The notes beneath the pieces are model-generated. The model was not told the DNA's origin. It did no database searches and saw only the letters and a list, made by a program, of their open reading frames with translations. This document shows, one piece after another, positions 6,552 through 13,930 of a stretch of DNA of 21,934 nt (the stretch's first letter is position 1; the number at the start of each line of letters is the position of its first letter). The translations under genes and the position numbers were made by a program. The stretch is from an uncultured Bacilli bacterium (GTDB taxonomy: Bacteria; Bacillota_I; Bacilli_A; RF39; UBA660), in NCBI GenBank assembly GCA_934176955.1, contig CAKPOS010000016.1:1-21934 (forward strand). The letters run 5' to 3'.

Positions 6552-6721
6552 GCCCCTCTCCTAAAACTTCCTTATTACTTATGTTATATGTCAGATAATT
6601 ATCTGTAGATATATATCAAGTTATAAAGAAATATTCTACTATTCTAATGGCAAACATATGTATTATGATTATTGGAAAAAAGTAAACAAATGGCTAAAAA
6701 TATAGTAATTATAGCATTTCG
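6552..6721. other. Gap between copy B and the transporter
   Basis: No intact gene is seen. A plus-strand frame ending at TAG about 6703-6705 reads FYYSNGKHMYYDYWKKVNKW, which looks more like protein than chance but has no start and may be a remnant. Otherwise the stretch is plain AT-rich sequence. Confidence 0.3.
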
Positions 6722-6730
6722 TGTTATAAT
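6722..6730 (+). promoter_or_regulatory. Extended -10 promoter of the transporter gene
   Basis: TG-T-TATAAT lies 18 bp before the ATG at 6749, with no clear -35. GGAGG (6737-6741) is the ribosome site. Confidence 0.6.
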
Positions 6731-6748
6731 GAATTTGGAGGTTAAGAA

Positions 6749-8203
6749 ATGAAAAAGAAATATGGATTATTTAAAGTGTTGTCTATATTGTTACTACTTG
6801 TAGTAATAGCAAGTTATTGTATTAAAGGTAGACAAGGTTCTATTAGTTATTTAGCTTTAGGCGATGTTTTCCTTAATTATATACAATCATTTTACTATTT
6901 CTTTGACACAATTATTTTTATCTTAGTAGTAGGTGGTTTTTATGGATTTTTGAATAAAGTACCTGCTTATAAACAAATGATAGAGATGATTTCTAATAAA
7001 ATTAGTAGCAAAGAAAAAGAAAAAGTGTTCGTCATTATCATGACGATTGTATTTGCTTTACTTGCTTCATTAACAGGACTAAATACAGTTTTATTATTAT
7101 TCATTCCATTTGTAGTTTCTATTATTTTACTACTTGGATATGATAAATTAGTAGCATTATCTACAACAATTGGTGGTGTTTTGGTAGGATATATTGGAGG
7201 TATTTTTTTAACATTTAAAGATGCTAGTAACCAATATGCATCAAGCTATACAACTTTTGATAAATTAGTTGGTTTAAAAGATAACTGGAGTAATTTATTT
7301 CCTAAAATTTTGTTATTGGTAGTAGCAGTTGCTTTGTTAATTTATACTATCCTTAGTCATATTAAGAAAAATGATAGTGAAAAATATCATTTAACAAAAC
7401 ATGATAGTTTATTTATTGAATCAAAAGAAAAAGAAGAGAAGAAAGAGAAGGCGAAAAAGAAAGTACTTCTATGGCCTTTAGGAATTATCTTTGGATTATT
7501 ACTAATTATTTTAGTATTAGGATATTTACCTTGGTCTGATTTATTTGGCATTAAATGCTTTGATAAATTCCATACTTGGCTAACAGGATTAAAAATTGGA
7601 GAATATGCAGTATTTACTAGTCTTATTTCAGGTAGTATTACTGCATTTGGTACATGGGGTAACTTAGGAAACTTCATGATGGCAGTTTTCTTCGTTGCAG
7701 TATTCATTTTTATCTTAATGCTAATTTATAAAATTAAATTTGAAGATGCTATGGATGGATTTGTTTATGGAATGAAGAAGATGCTTCCAGCAGCAATGAT
7801 TGCAGGACTTGCTTATTGTATATTAGTATGTAGCTATAACAATGGATTCATTGAAACAATTATTACTAATGCTAGTAAGAGTTTTGGTGATAATGCAATT
7901 ATTAATTCTTTAATTACTATTTTAGGAAGTGTATTAAATGTTGATACTTATTATGTTACTGCTGGTGTATTTACTTCAATGGTATCAGCATTACCTGATA
8001 AAGCAAATTTATCTGTATATGCTGTTATGTTCCAAAGTTTATATGGATTAGTTCAATTAATTGGTCCAACAAGTATTCTTCTAATTGTAGGATTATCTTA
8101 CTTAGAAGTACCATATAAAACTTGGTTAAAATATATTTGGAGATTTATTGTTGAATTATTAATTATCATATTAATTGTTCTAATGATTGTATCTTTAATA
8201 TAA
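6749..8203 (+). CDS. YfcC-like polytopic transporter (ion-transporter superfamily)
   Basis: The product has 484 residues and about 11-12 membrane segments in two halves. A charged cytoplasmic loop (about 205-235, KEKEEKKEKAKKK) separates them. The halves have similar features: a GLNTVLLLFIPF re-entrant-like stretch in the first, and SVLNVDTYYVTAGVF with GPTSILLIVGLSYLEVPY in the second. The end resembles the PTS...GL...VPYxxWLK finish of YfcC and related C4-dicarboxylate or amino-acid carriers. The family likely uses a sodium or proton gradient; the substrate cannot be read from the sequence. It has its own promoter and a terminator directly after, so it is a single-gene unit. Family assignment is moderate; a membrane carrier is near certain. 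Confidence 0.7.
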   Translation: MKKKYGLFKVLSILLLLVVIASYCIKGRQGSISYLALGDVFLNYIQSFYYFFDTIIFILVVGGFYGFLNKVPAYKQMIEMISNKISSKEKEKVFVIIMTIVFALLASLTGLNTVLLLFIPFVVSIILLLGYDKLVALSTTIGGVLVGYIGGIFLTFKDASNQYASSYTTFDKLVGLKDNWSNLFPKILLLVVAVALLIYTILSHIKKNDSEKYHLTKHDSLFIESKEKEEKKEKAKKKVLLWPLGIIFGLLLIILVLGYLPWSDLFGIKCFDKFHTWLTGLKIGEYAVFTSLISGSITAFGTWGNLGNFMMAVFFVAVFIFILMLIYKIKFEDAMDGFVYGMKKMLPAAMIAGLAYCILVCSYNNGFIETIITNASKSFGDNAIINSLITILGSVLNVDTYYVTAGVFTSMVSALPDKANLSVYAVMFQSLYGLVQLIGPTSILLIVGLSYLEVPYKTWLKYIWRFIVELLIIILIVLMIVSLI

Positions 8204-8210
8204 TCATTTA

Positions 8211-8239
8211 AACAGGGAAGGGAAACTTCTCTGTTTTTT
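8211..8239 (+). terminator. Terminator after the transporter
   Basis: The stem ACAGGGAAG / CTTCTCTGT (8212-8220 and 8226-8234, one G-T pair, 5-nt loop) is followed by a T-run. Confidence 0.85.
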
Positions 8240-8283
8240 CTTCTTTTAAAGCACAAAAAAAACCTTATTAAATAAAGGGTTAA

Positions 8284-8327
8284 TATTCTAATGGTGTGGG
8301 TGAAGAAGAAGTCGAATAACTTTTCTT
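8284..8327. repeat. Degenerate 44-bp direct repeat, left copy
   Basis: TAATGGTGT...TGAAG..AGA.GTC...AACTTT is shared with 8712-8755 at roughly 70% by eye. The two copies bracket the broken gene at 8381-8631. Confidence 0.5.
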
Positions 8328-8380
8328 ACAAACAATAATAGGTAGTAATAATCTACTAACTATATTAGTGATATTATTAT

Positions 8381-8631
8381 TTAAATTATTTTTTTAAAAC
8401 TTCTACCACTTTGTTTTTCATTATTTTGTGTTACTTGTAATTCATTTATAGCATTTTCATATTTTGCGCAAATTTTATCATATTTATAATCAATATATGG
8501 TTTAAGATTTGCTCTTGGACTTGTAATTTCATCTACTGCATATCCTGCTTGATCTACTAAAGTATCATCAACTTTAATTGGACTTTCAATTCCTTGCTTA
8601 TATTTAATTCTTTAGTTTCTATTGTTAACAT
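8381..8631 (-). pseudogene. Small unrecognised gene with a frameshift
   Basis: On the minus strand an open frame from 8611 down to the TAA at 8381 encodes about 76 residues with clear protein character (GIESPIKVDDTLVDQAGYAV, then DEITSPRANLKPYIDYKYDK, then a charged tail). It contains no ATG, GTG or TTG start. An ATG at 8631 opens a different frame (MLTIETKELN), so the likely original joined the two and a small indel near 8610-8625 broke it. There is no good ribosome site upstream. No family is recognised. It lies in an accessory stretch downstream of the YdcF gene's terminator and between two degenerate direct repeats. Confidence 0.6.
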
Positions 8632-8649
8632 ATATCTTTCTTAAATAAC

Positions 8650-8673
8650 AAAAAAACTAACATTTCTGTTAGT
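8650..8673 (-). terminator. Terminator of the YdcF-like gene
   Basis: On the minus strand a 7-bp stem (ACTAACA / TGTTAGT with GAAA loop) is followed by seven T. It lies about 85 bp after the YdcF stop. Confidence 0.75.
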
Positions 8674-8684
8674 AATTTATTACT

Positions 8685-8706
8685 CTCGAAACTTTAAAAG
8701 TTCGAG
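8685..8706. repeat. Inverted repeat in the YdcF 3' leader region
   Basis: CTCGAA (8685-8690) and TTCGAG (8701-8706) form a stem that extends inward through ACTTT / AAAAGT with one bulge. No T-run follows on either strand. The role is unknown. Confidence 0.5.
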
Positions 8707-8711
8707 TTTCC

Positions 8712-8755
8712 TATCATAATGGTGTCGATGAAGTAGACGTCTACAACTTTCGTTA
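8712..8755. repeat. Degenerate 44-bp direct repeat, right copy
   Basis: This is the partner of 8284-8327. It also contains the perfect 12-bp palindrome GTAGACGTCTAC (8733-8744). Confidence 0.5.
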
Positions 8756-8758
8756 ACA

Positions 8759-9403
8759 TTATTTTGTTAGTTTTTGTTCTTCATTTTTAAAATTTAAAAT
8801 ATCTATATCAGCGATTTTATTTTCTTTTGCATATCGTATTAAAAGATTTGCTTCATATGTTGCTAAACTTCTTCCAGAATTCCATGTATTGTCAGACAAA
8901 AACCAATTATTACCATCTGAAAAACCATCTTTAGACGAAATCAATATAACTTCTAAATTAGGAAATTTTTGTTTTATAATTGCCATACATCTTTTTAGAT
9001 GAAATTCACTTGTAATAATCGCAATTGAAGAAATATTTTCATTGCAAATTAAATTAAATGAATTTTCTACATTTTCAAAGCTATTACTAGATGTATCATC
9101 AACTAAAATATCTTCTTCGCTTACACCTAATTCAATAGCTAATTTTTTCATTTTTATTGCTTCTGGAATCACATCATTGTCTTGATTACTAATTCCATTA
9201 TTACCACCACTAAATATGATTTTTTTAATTCTATTGTTTTTATATGCATCAACAGCAGTGCTAACTCTTTCGTTTATTAACATACTGTTGCCAAAAACCA
9301 AACCATAAATAGAACTTTTTCCATTATCATCAACATTTTCGTATACTATTTTTTGAATGTCATCATCAGTTAATGTTTCTTTAGTTATTTCAGATAGTTT
9401 CAC
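8759..9403 (-). CDS. YdcF/ElyC-family (DUF218) protein
   Basis: The product has 214 residues. The DUF218 pattern is clear: an early GLVFGNS strand, ERVSTAVDAYKNNRIKKIIF followed by SGGNNG, then a GVSEEDILVDDTSSNSFENV block and IAIITSEFHLKR. In this family the SxxT/S-xxN and H-x-x-R residues line the putative active site. Relatives include SanA and ElyC, linked to envelope integrity, but those are membrane-anchored and this one has no membrane segment, so it is cytoplasmic, like E. coli YdcF. The biochemical role is unknown. The start is GTG (9401-9403): a GAGGTGA ribosome site sits 4 nt upstream and no nearby ATG fits. It has its own extended -10 promoter, a palindrome over the -35 region and a terminator. 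Confidence 0.85.
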   Translation of the reverse strand: MKLSEITKETLTDDDIQKIVYENVDDNGKSSIYGLVFGNSMLINERVSTAVDAYKNNRIKKIIFSGGNNGISNQDNDVIPEAIKMKKLAIELGVSEEDILVDDTSSNSFENVENSFNLICNENISSIAIITSEFHLKRCMAIIKQKFPNLEVILISSKDGFSDGNNWFLSDNTWNSGRSLATYEANLLIRYAKENKIADIDILNFKNEEQKLTK

Positions 9404-9422
9404 ACAATCACCTCTTGATAAG

Positions 9423-9462
9423 ATTGTACCACATATTTTTCTATTTTGTTATGACAAAATAG
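9423..9462 (-). promoter_or_regulatory. YdcF-like gene promoter with palindromic operator
   Basis: On the minus strand TG-G-TACAAT (9423-9431) forms an extended -10. A perfect inverted repeat, CTATTTTGT - TATG - ACAAAATAG (9441-9462), covers the -35 position and could bind a dimeric repressor. Confidence 0.55.
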
Positions 9463-9466
9463 TTAA

Positions 9467-9516
9467 CCCCCTAGGTATTTTGACGTAAACATCAAAATTA
9501 CCAGTGGGGATTTTTT
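9467..9516 (+). terminator. Orphan hairpin plus T-run
   Basis: CCCC (9467-9470) plus CTAGGTATTTTGA pairs, with three mismatches, with TCAAAATTACCAG plus GGGG (9492-9509). TTTTTT follows on the plus strand. No plus-strand gene is seen between 8204 and here, so the transcript it would end is unknown. Confidence 0.5.
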
Positions 9517-9523
9517 ATTGTAT

Positions 9524-9549
9524 AAAAAATCAGTCATATTTCAGACTGA
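9524..9549 (-). terminator. Terminator of tRNA-Arg
   Basis: On the minus strand TCAGTC - 8-nt loop - GACTGA is followed by TTTTTT, about 40 bp after the tRNA 3' end. Confidence 0.75.
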
Positions 9550-9562
9550 AAATATATTCAAA

Positions 9563-9579
9563 GTTCGAATGGTTCGAAC
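9563..9579. repeat. Inverted repeat resembling a tRNA T-loop
   Basis: GTTCGAA - TGG - TTCGAAC is a perfect 7-bp inverted repeat 12 bp from the tRNA-Arg 3' end. GTTCGAA is the T-loop core also present in that tRNA, so it may derive from a lost tRNA end or mark an old integration site. This is speculative. Confidence 0.4.
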
Positions 9580-9590
9580 AAATTCGTCAA

Positions 9591-9667
9591 TGGTGCGCCC
9601 ATAGGGATTCGAACCCCAAACCTTCTGGTCCGTAGCCAGACGCTCTATCCAATTGGGCTATGGGCGC
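9591..9667 (-). tRNA. tRNA-Arg (anticodon ACG)
   Basis: The acceptor arms GCGCCCA / TGGGCGC pair fully, followed by A and an encoded CCA. The D arm contains AATTGGATAGAGC, the anticodon stem TCTGG / CCAGA encloses the loop CTACGGA (anticodon ACG, read as ICG), and the T arm GGGGTTCGAATCCC is canonical. It is a stand-alone transcript with its own promoter and terminator. Confidence 0.97.
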
Positions 9668-9678
9668 TTGATGTATAC

Positions 9679-9707
9679 ATTATATAATAAAATAAAAAAA
9701 AATACAA
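9679..9707 (-). promoter_or_regulatory. tRNA-Arg promoter
   Basis: On the minus strand TTGTAT (9702-9707) and TATAAT (9679-9684) are 17 bp apart. The start would lie a few bases before the tRNA. Confidence 0.8.
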
Positions 9708-9732
9708 TAGATTTTGAAGAAAAAAATGAGAT

Positions 9733-10173
9733 TTAATCAGTGATAAATCCCATTTTCTTAAATGTAGAAATTACTTTTTCAGAAGATAAGTCTCCTTCAA
9801 TTCGATTTAATACACTAGCTTCACTACCTTTTTTGAAGAATAAGGTAATTGGAGTAGAACCATCTAGATTAAATTTATCAAGAAATTCTTTTTGTGTGCT
9901 TTCATCTTCTTTATCATAGTCAATATAGTAAATATCAATTCCATATTCTTTTGTAATAGCTTCAATTTTTGGCTTGTAGCTAGCACAATGGGAACAAGTG
10001 CTTTTACTCGTCACTAAAATGAAAGTATCTTTATTCTCAACTTTTTTAGTTAAAGTTTTATAGTCTAATTGAATAAAACTTCCTGGTTTTGGTGTATTTG
10101 CATAATTGACTAACAATACAACAATAATTAATACAAATATAGCAAGAGCTATATAAACTATCTTGTTTTTCAT
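9733..10173 (-). CDS. Membrane-anchored thioredoxin-like protein
   Basis: This is a 146-residue protein. Residues 5-23 form one membrane segment, then a thioredoxin fold faces outward. The redox motif is CSHC at 60-63, within SKSTCSHCASYKPKIE, and the cis-proline loop is STPITLF (P108). It should catalyse thiol-disulfide exchange on exported proteins or on partners at the outer face. No DsbB- or CcdA-like partner is seen nearby, so its direction (oxidase or reductase) is open. The ATG at 10173 follows GAGGTGA closely. It has its own promoter and is divergent from prfB. Cys-rich exported proteins, such as the fragment family in this window, would be possible clients, but that is speculation. 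Confidence 0.88.
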   Translation of the reverse strand: MKNKIVYIALAIFVLIIVVLLVNYANTPKPGSFIQLDYKTLTKKVENKDTFILVTSKSTCSHCASYKPKIEAITKEYGIDIYYIDYDKEDESTQKEFLDKFNLDGSTPITLFFKKGSEASVLNRIEGDLSSEKVISTFKKMGFITD

Positions 10174-10190
10174 ACTTCACCTCGAATAAT

Positions 10191-10219
10191 ATCATATCAT
10201 TTTTCATTTTTAATTACAA
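10191..10219 (-). promoter_or_regulatory. Promoter of the thioredoxin-like gene
   Basis: On the minus strand TTGTAA (10214-10219) and TATGAT (10191-10196) are 17 bp apart. Confidence 0.7.
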
Positions 10220-10263
10220 TAAATTCTTCAAAAATAATCCTTTTAATTTTTCTTATTTTACGC

Positions 10264-10269
10264 TATAAT
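10264..10269 (+). promoter_or_regulatory. -10 box of the prfB operon
   Basis: TATAAT lies 24 bp before the prfB ATG. The -35 position (TTTTAA) is poor. The leader would be about 17 nt. Confidence 0.5.
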
Positions 10270-10293
10270 ATAAGAATAAAGGAAGTGATAAAA

Positions 10294-11383
10294 ATGGAAA
10301 TCAAAGAATTAAAGCAATCTTATCAAGAAATAGAAGAAGAATTAAATTTAATTAGGAGGTCTCTTTGACTACGATAAAAAGGAAAAAGAATTAAAAAAAT
10401 TATTAGAAGAACAATCAAAAGATGATTTTTGGTTAGATAAAGAAGAAGCAAACAAAAAAATTAATCAAATGAATGAATTAAAAGGAATAGTAGATCCTAT
10501 TCAACAATTATCAAAAAGAGTAGAAAATAATTTAACTACCTTAAAAGCATTAACAGAAGAAGAGGAAGAATTAAGTATTTTAATCGAAGAAGAACTAAAA
10601 GAAGATATAAAATTTTTAGAAGGATTAAAATTACAAACTTATTTATCGGGAGAATACGATAAAAATAATTGTATTATGGAAATTCATTCAGGAGCAGGAG
10701 GAACAGAAGCTTGTGATTGGGCCAATATGCTTCTTAGAATGTATCAAAGATATTTTGAAAAGAAGCATTATAGGGTAGAACAATTAGATTATCAAGCAGG
10801 AGAAGAAGTAGGAATTAAAAGTGTTTGTTTAAAAGTGATAGGCAAAAATGCTTATGGATATTTAAAACATGAAAAAGGAATTCACCGATTAGTTAGAATT
10901 AGTCCTTTTGATGCAAATAAAAGAAGACATACCTCATTTGCAGCCGTAGAAGTTGTTCCTGAAATGGATAAGAATGTAGAAGTCGATATTCAAGATAAAG
11001 ATTTAAAAATTGATATTTATCGTAGTAGTGGTCCTGGAGGACAAGGTGTTAATACAACCGATAGTGCTGTTCGGGTAACACACTTGCCAACAGGAATTGT
11101 TGTAACTTGTCAAAATGAAAGAAGTCAAATTCAAAATAAAGAACATTGCCTAGATATTCTTCGGAGTAAGTTATATCAATTGGAGTTAGACAAAAAGAAT
11201 GCACAAATAAGTGATATGAAAAAAGGGCAAAAAGCAATCGCTTTTGGTTCAGGGAAAAGAAGCTATGTCATGTGTCCTTATACGCTAGTAAAAGATAATG
11301 AAAGTGGTTATGAAACAAGCAGTGTAGAAAAAGTTTTAGATGGGGAGTTAGACGAATTAATAAAATCTGGGTTAAAGGTGTGA
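10294..11383 (+). CDS. prfB: Peptide chain release factor 2 (programmed +1 frameshift)
   Basis: RF2 ends translation at UAA and UGA. The first 24 codons run from the ATG at 10294 (ribosome site GGAAGTGA) to CTT at 10363-10365, where UGA (10366-10368) follows. A +1 shift continues with GAC at 10367 and gives a total of 362 residues, normal for RF2. The stop-recognition motif SPF is at about 203-205 (ISPFDANKRRHTSF) and the catalytic GGQ at about 248-250 (SSGPGGQGVN). Frameshifting lets RF2 sense its own shortage. The presence of RF2 with this device shows that UGA is a stop here, unlike in mycoplasmas. A YitT gene follows after 4 bp. Confidence 0.97.
10354..10369 (+). promoter_or_regulatory. 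prfB programmed frameshift site
   Basis: AGGAGG (10354-10359), an internal Shine-Dalgarno, lies 3 nt before CTT-TGA-C. This is the classic slippery arrangement: CUU slips to UUU and GAC is read next. Confidence 0.95.
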
Positions 11384-11387
11384 TAGA

Positions 11388-12278
11388 ATGTTTTTTAGAA
11401 AATTAAGAAGAAAAAGGATTGAAAAAATATTAGAAAATGTAGAAAAAAAGAATTTAGTTAAACGATATTTCTTGTTAGCGTTAGGTTGTTTCATTGTAGC
11501 ACTTGCTTTTAATGTCTTTTTTAAACAATATGGAATTGTTTGTTTTGGGGTATCAGGATTATCAATTGTCGCAGAGCATTTTGGCATACCAAGTGTTTTG
11601 TTCATTTTGATATTTAATTTACTTTTATTAATATTAAGTTATTTTACTTTGGGCTGGAAAAAGACTCGTAATGCTTTAGTAGGTTCCTTGATATTTCCTC
11701 TTTTGGTAGCAGCAACTGAACCTTTAGTTCCTTATATTCACTTTAATGATGTAGAATTATTAGTCATTGCAATTTTTGGAGGCGTTTTATCTGGAATAGG
11801 GTATGGATTAATCTTTAAAACAAATTTCAATACTGGAGGAACAGATATTCTTTGTGAAATTGTAGCAAAATATACAAAGGTTAGTTTAGGAAAAGCCATG
11901 TGGGTTTCTGATGGGATAGTTGTTTTATCTGGTTTATTAGTTTCTTCTTGGGAAGTTGTTTTATATGGTTTTTTAGTTTTATATATTATTAGTTTTATGA
12001 CTGATAGAGTCGTTTTAGGAATTTCTCAAAGTAAAGCATTTTATATTGTGACGAAAAACGAAGAAGAAGTCAGAAGTTTTTTGCTTTCGATAACAGATGG
12101 AGGCGTTACTTTAGTTAATGCTAGAGGAGGCTATACCAATGCTAAAGAAACATTATTATTAGGTGTAGTACCAACAAGACAATATTTTATTGTGAAAGAA
12201 GGATTAAAAGAACTTGATCCCAATATTTTCTTTTTAGCTTGTGATGCTTATGAAGTAAGTTCAAGGAGTAAAGAATAA
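11388..12278 (+). CDS. YitT-family membrane protein, first of a pair
   Basis: The product has 296 residues. After a basic start, five to six membrane segments follow (to about residue 205), with the family's FNTGGTDILCEI motif at about 145, matching the YitT membrane domain. The C-terminal 85 residues form a soluble DUF2179 domain (KAFYIVTKNEEEV, then DGGVTLVNARGGYT and VPTRQYF). The family is conserved in Firmicutes without a firm function; transport or sensing is plausible. Its ATG lies 4 bp after the prfB stop and its ribosome site overlaps the prfB end, so translation is likely coupled. The next gene overlaps by one base. It is about 30% alike to the second by eye. Confidence 0.9.
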   Translation: MFFRKLRRKRIEKILENVEKKNLVKRYFLLALGCFIVALAFNVFFKQYGIVCFGVSGLSIVAEHFGIPSVLFILIFNLLLLILSYFTLGWKKTRNALVGSLIFPLLVAATEPLVPYIHFNDVELLVIAIFGGVLSGIGYGLIFKTNFNTGGTDILCEIVAKYTKVSLGKAMWVSDGIVVLSGLLVSSWEVVLYGFLVLYIISFMTDRVVLGISQSKAFYIVTKNEEEVRSFLLSITDGGVTLVNARGGYTNAKETLLLGVVPTRQYFIVKEGLKELDPNIFFLACDAYEVSSRSKE

Positions 12279-13156
12279 TGGAAAAAAGAGAAACAAGAAT
12301 TGATGAGATTATTAATAACTTAACGGTTCGAAATCGTAGTGAAAGAATTGCAATATTTATTTGGGGAATTTTTGTATATGCGACAGCATTTAGTCTTTTC
12401 TTTTCTCCACAAAATATTGTAACAGGAGGAACAACAGGCCTTTCTTTATTAGTAGATAGATTTTTTAAGATAGATACGAGTATTTTTGTATTTATGGTTT
12501 CTTTTGTTTTATTAGTGATAGGTTATTTTTTATTAGGAAAAGAAAATACCATTAAAACTATCTTTGGCGTTATTTTATTACCAATATTTTTAGAATTTAC
12601 CAGTATTTTTCAAATGATGTTTCACTTAGAAATTTCTTCATTATTTTTAACAATTTTCTTTGGAGGAATGATCATGGGACTAGGGAATGGGATGATTATT
12701 CGAAGTGGCTTTTCTGTAGGAGGATTTCAAACAATTTATCAAATTTTGTATAAGTATTTTGGGATATCCATAGGAAAATCAACCCTTTTGGTAAATGGAA
12801 TATTAGTCTTCTTTAGTGGCATTATCTTTGGTTTTTCTAGTGCTTTATATGCAATCATTGGTCTATATATTTCTTCTATCGTAACAGATAGAGTAATGTT
12901 AGAGTCTTCTATTACGAAAACATTTTTTATTATTACAGAAAAAGAAAAAGAAATTAGTCAATATATTGTTGAAAATTTTGGCTATGGAGTAACCGTTTTC
13001 AATGCTGTAGGTGGTTATAGTAACCAAGAAAAAAAGATATTAATGTGTGCTGTCCCTACAAGAAATTATTATGAATTAAAAGATGTCGTTCAAAAGATTG
13101 ATAAAGAAGTATTCTTTTTAATTACAGATACTTATGAAATTTACGGTGGAGTGTAA
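12278..13156 (+). CDS. YitT-family membrane protein, second of a pair
   Basis: The product has 292 residues with the same plan as its neighbour: membrane segments to about residue 205 including NIVTGGTTGLSLL and RSGFSVGGFQTIYQ, then a DUF2179 domain (KTFFIITEKEKEI, GYGVTVFNAVGGYS, VPTRNYY). The ATG shares a base with the previous stop (TAATG), a strong sign of translational coupling and equal production. A tandem pair suggests a hetero-oligomer or a recent specialised duplication. The function is not known. No terminator is clear before the next promoter. Confidence 0.9.
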   Translation: MEKRETRIDEIINNLTVRNRSERIAIFIWGIFVYATAFSLFFSPQNIVTGGTTGLSLLVDRFFKIDTSIFVFMVSFVLLVIGYFLLGKENTIKTIFGVILLPIFLEFTSIFQMMFHLEISSLFLTIFFGGMIMGLGNGMIIRSGFSVGGFQTIYQILYKYFGISIGKSTLLVNGILVFFSGIIFGFSSALYAIIGLYISSIVTDRVMLESSITKTFFIITEKEKEISQYIVENFGYGVTVFNAVGGYSNQEKKILMCAVPTRNYYELKDVVQKIDKEVFFLITDTYEIYGGV

Positions 13157-13201
13157 AAAGATAAAAAACAAAGAAAATAAGAAGTAAAATAAGAATAACT
13201 A

Positions 13202-13210
13202 TGATATAAT
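13202..13210 (+). promoter_or_regulatory. Extended -10 promoter of ftsEX
   Basis: TG-A-TATAAT lies 25 bp before the ftsE ATG, with a poor -35. The ribosome site is AAAAGGTGG. Confidence 0.6.
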
Positions 13211-13234
13211 GGAAAATAGAAAAAAGGTGGTAAA

Positions 13235-13930
13235 ATGGAATTAATCCGAGTAGACAATGTCCAAAAAACATATAAAAATGGTGTAGTTGCTTTATATGAT
13301 TTTAATTTAAGTATTCAAAAAGGAGAATTTGTCTTTGTTATAGGAGCTAGTGGATCTGGAAAATCAACTTTAATTAAAATGTTATATCGTGAGGAAAGAC
13401 CAGATAAAGGTTCTATTTTCATTGGAGGAATTAATGTTGCTAAATTAAAAAATAGAAAAGTATATATTTTAAGAAGAAAACTAGGCGTTGTATTTCAGGA
13501 TTTTAAATTACTTCCTAAGCTTACTGTCTTTGAAAATGTTGCTTTTGCTATGGAAGTATTTGGCTATGAAAAAAGTGAAATTCAAAAAAGAGTATTAGAA
13601 GTATTAGATTTAGTAGGACTTAAAAATAAGGTAAGACAATATCCAGACCAATTATCAGGTGGTGAACAACAAAGAGTCGTTATTGCAAGAGCAATTGTCA
13701 ATAGACCAAAATTATTAATTTGTGATGAACCAACAGGAAATCTTGATCCTGATACTTCATTAGAAATTATGAAAGTATTAGAGAATATTAACAATTTAGG
13801 AACGACAATTATTATGGCAACTCATGATAGAGAAATTGTGGATAAGATGAAGAAAAGGGTTATCTTAATTGAATCAGGAAGATTAAAGAAAGATTATGAG
13901 AAAGGAACATATTATAATGAGAGGTATTAG
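13235..13930 (+). CDS. ftsE: Cell-division ATP-binding protein FtsE
   Basis: FtsE is the ATPase of the FtsEX complex, which activates cell-wall hydrolases through FtsX at the division or elongation site. The 231-residue protein has all ABC motifs: Walker A GASGSGKST (37-45), Q-loop VFQDF (near 88), signature LSGGEQQR (140-147), Walker B with DEPT (164-167) and the switch His H197 in ATHD. The N-terminal VDNVQKTYKNG and the VFENVAFAMEVFG stretch are typical of FtsE. The C-terminal codons overlap ftsX. A class B PBP lies close downstream. The protein is cytoplasmic and bound to the membrane through FtsX. Confidence 0.95.
   Translation: MELIRVDNVQKTYKNGVVALYDFNLSIQKGEFVFVIGASGSGKSTLIKMLYREERPDKGSIFIGGINVAKLKNRKVYILRRKLGVVFQDFKLLPKLTVFENVAFAMEVFGYEKSEIQKRVLEVLDLVGLKNKVRQYPDQLSGGEQQRVVIARAIVNRPKLLICDEPTGNLDPDTSLEIMKVLENINNLGTTIIMATHDREIVDKMKKRVILIESGRLKKDYEKGTYYNERY

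Noticed and set aside
8284..8327. A tRNA 3' end (CACCA on the minus strand)
   Set aside because: T-loop and acceptor spacing do not fit a tRNA; no acceptor partner is present.
10294..10368. prfB as a pseudogene because of the in-frame TGA
   Set aside because: The site is the standard RF2 programmed frameshift, and both sides are fully conserved.
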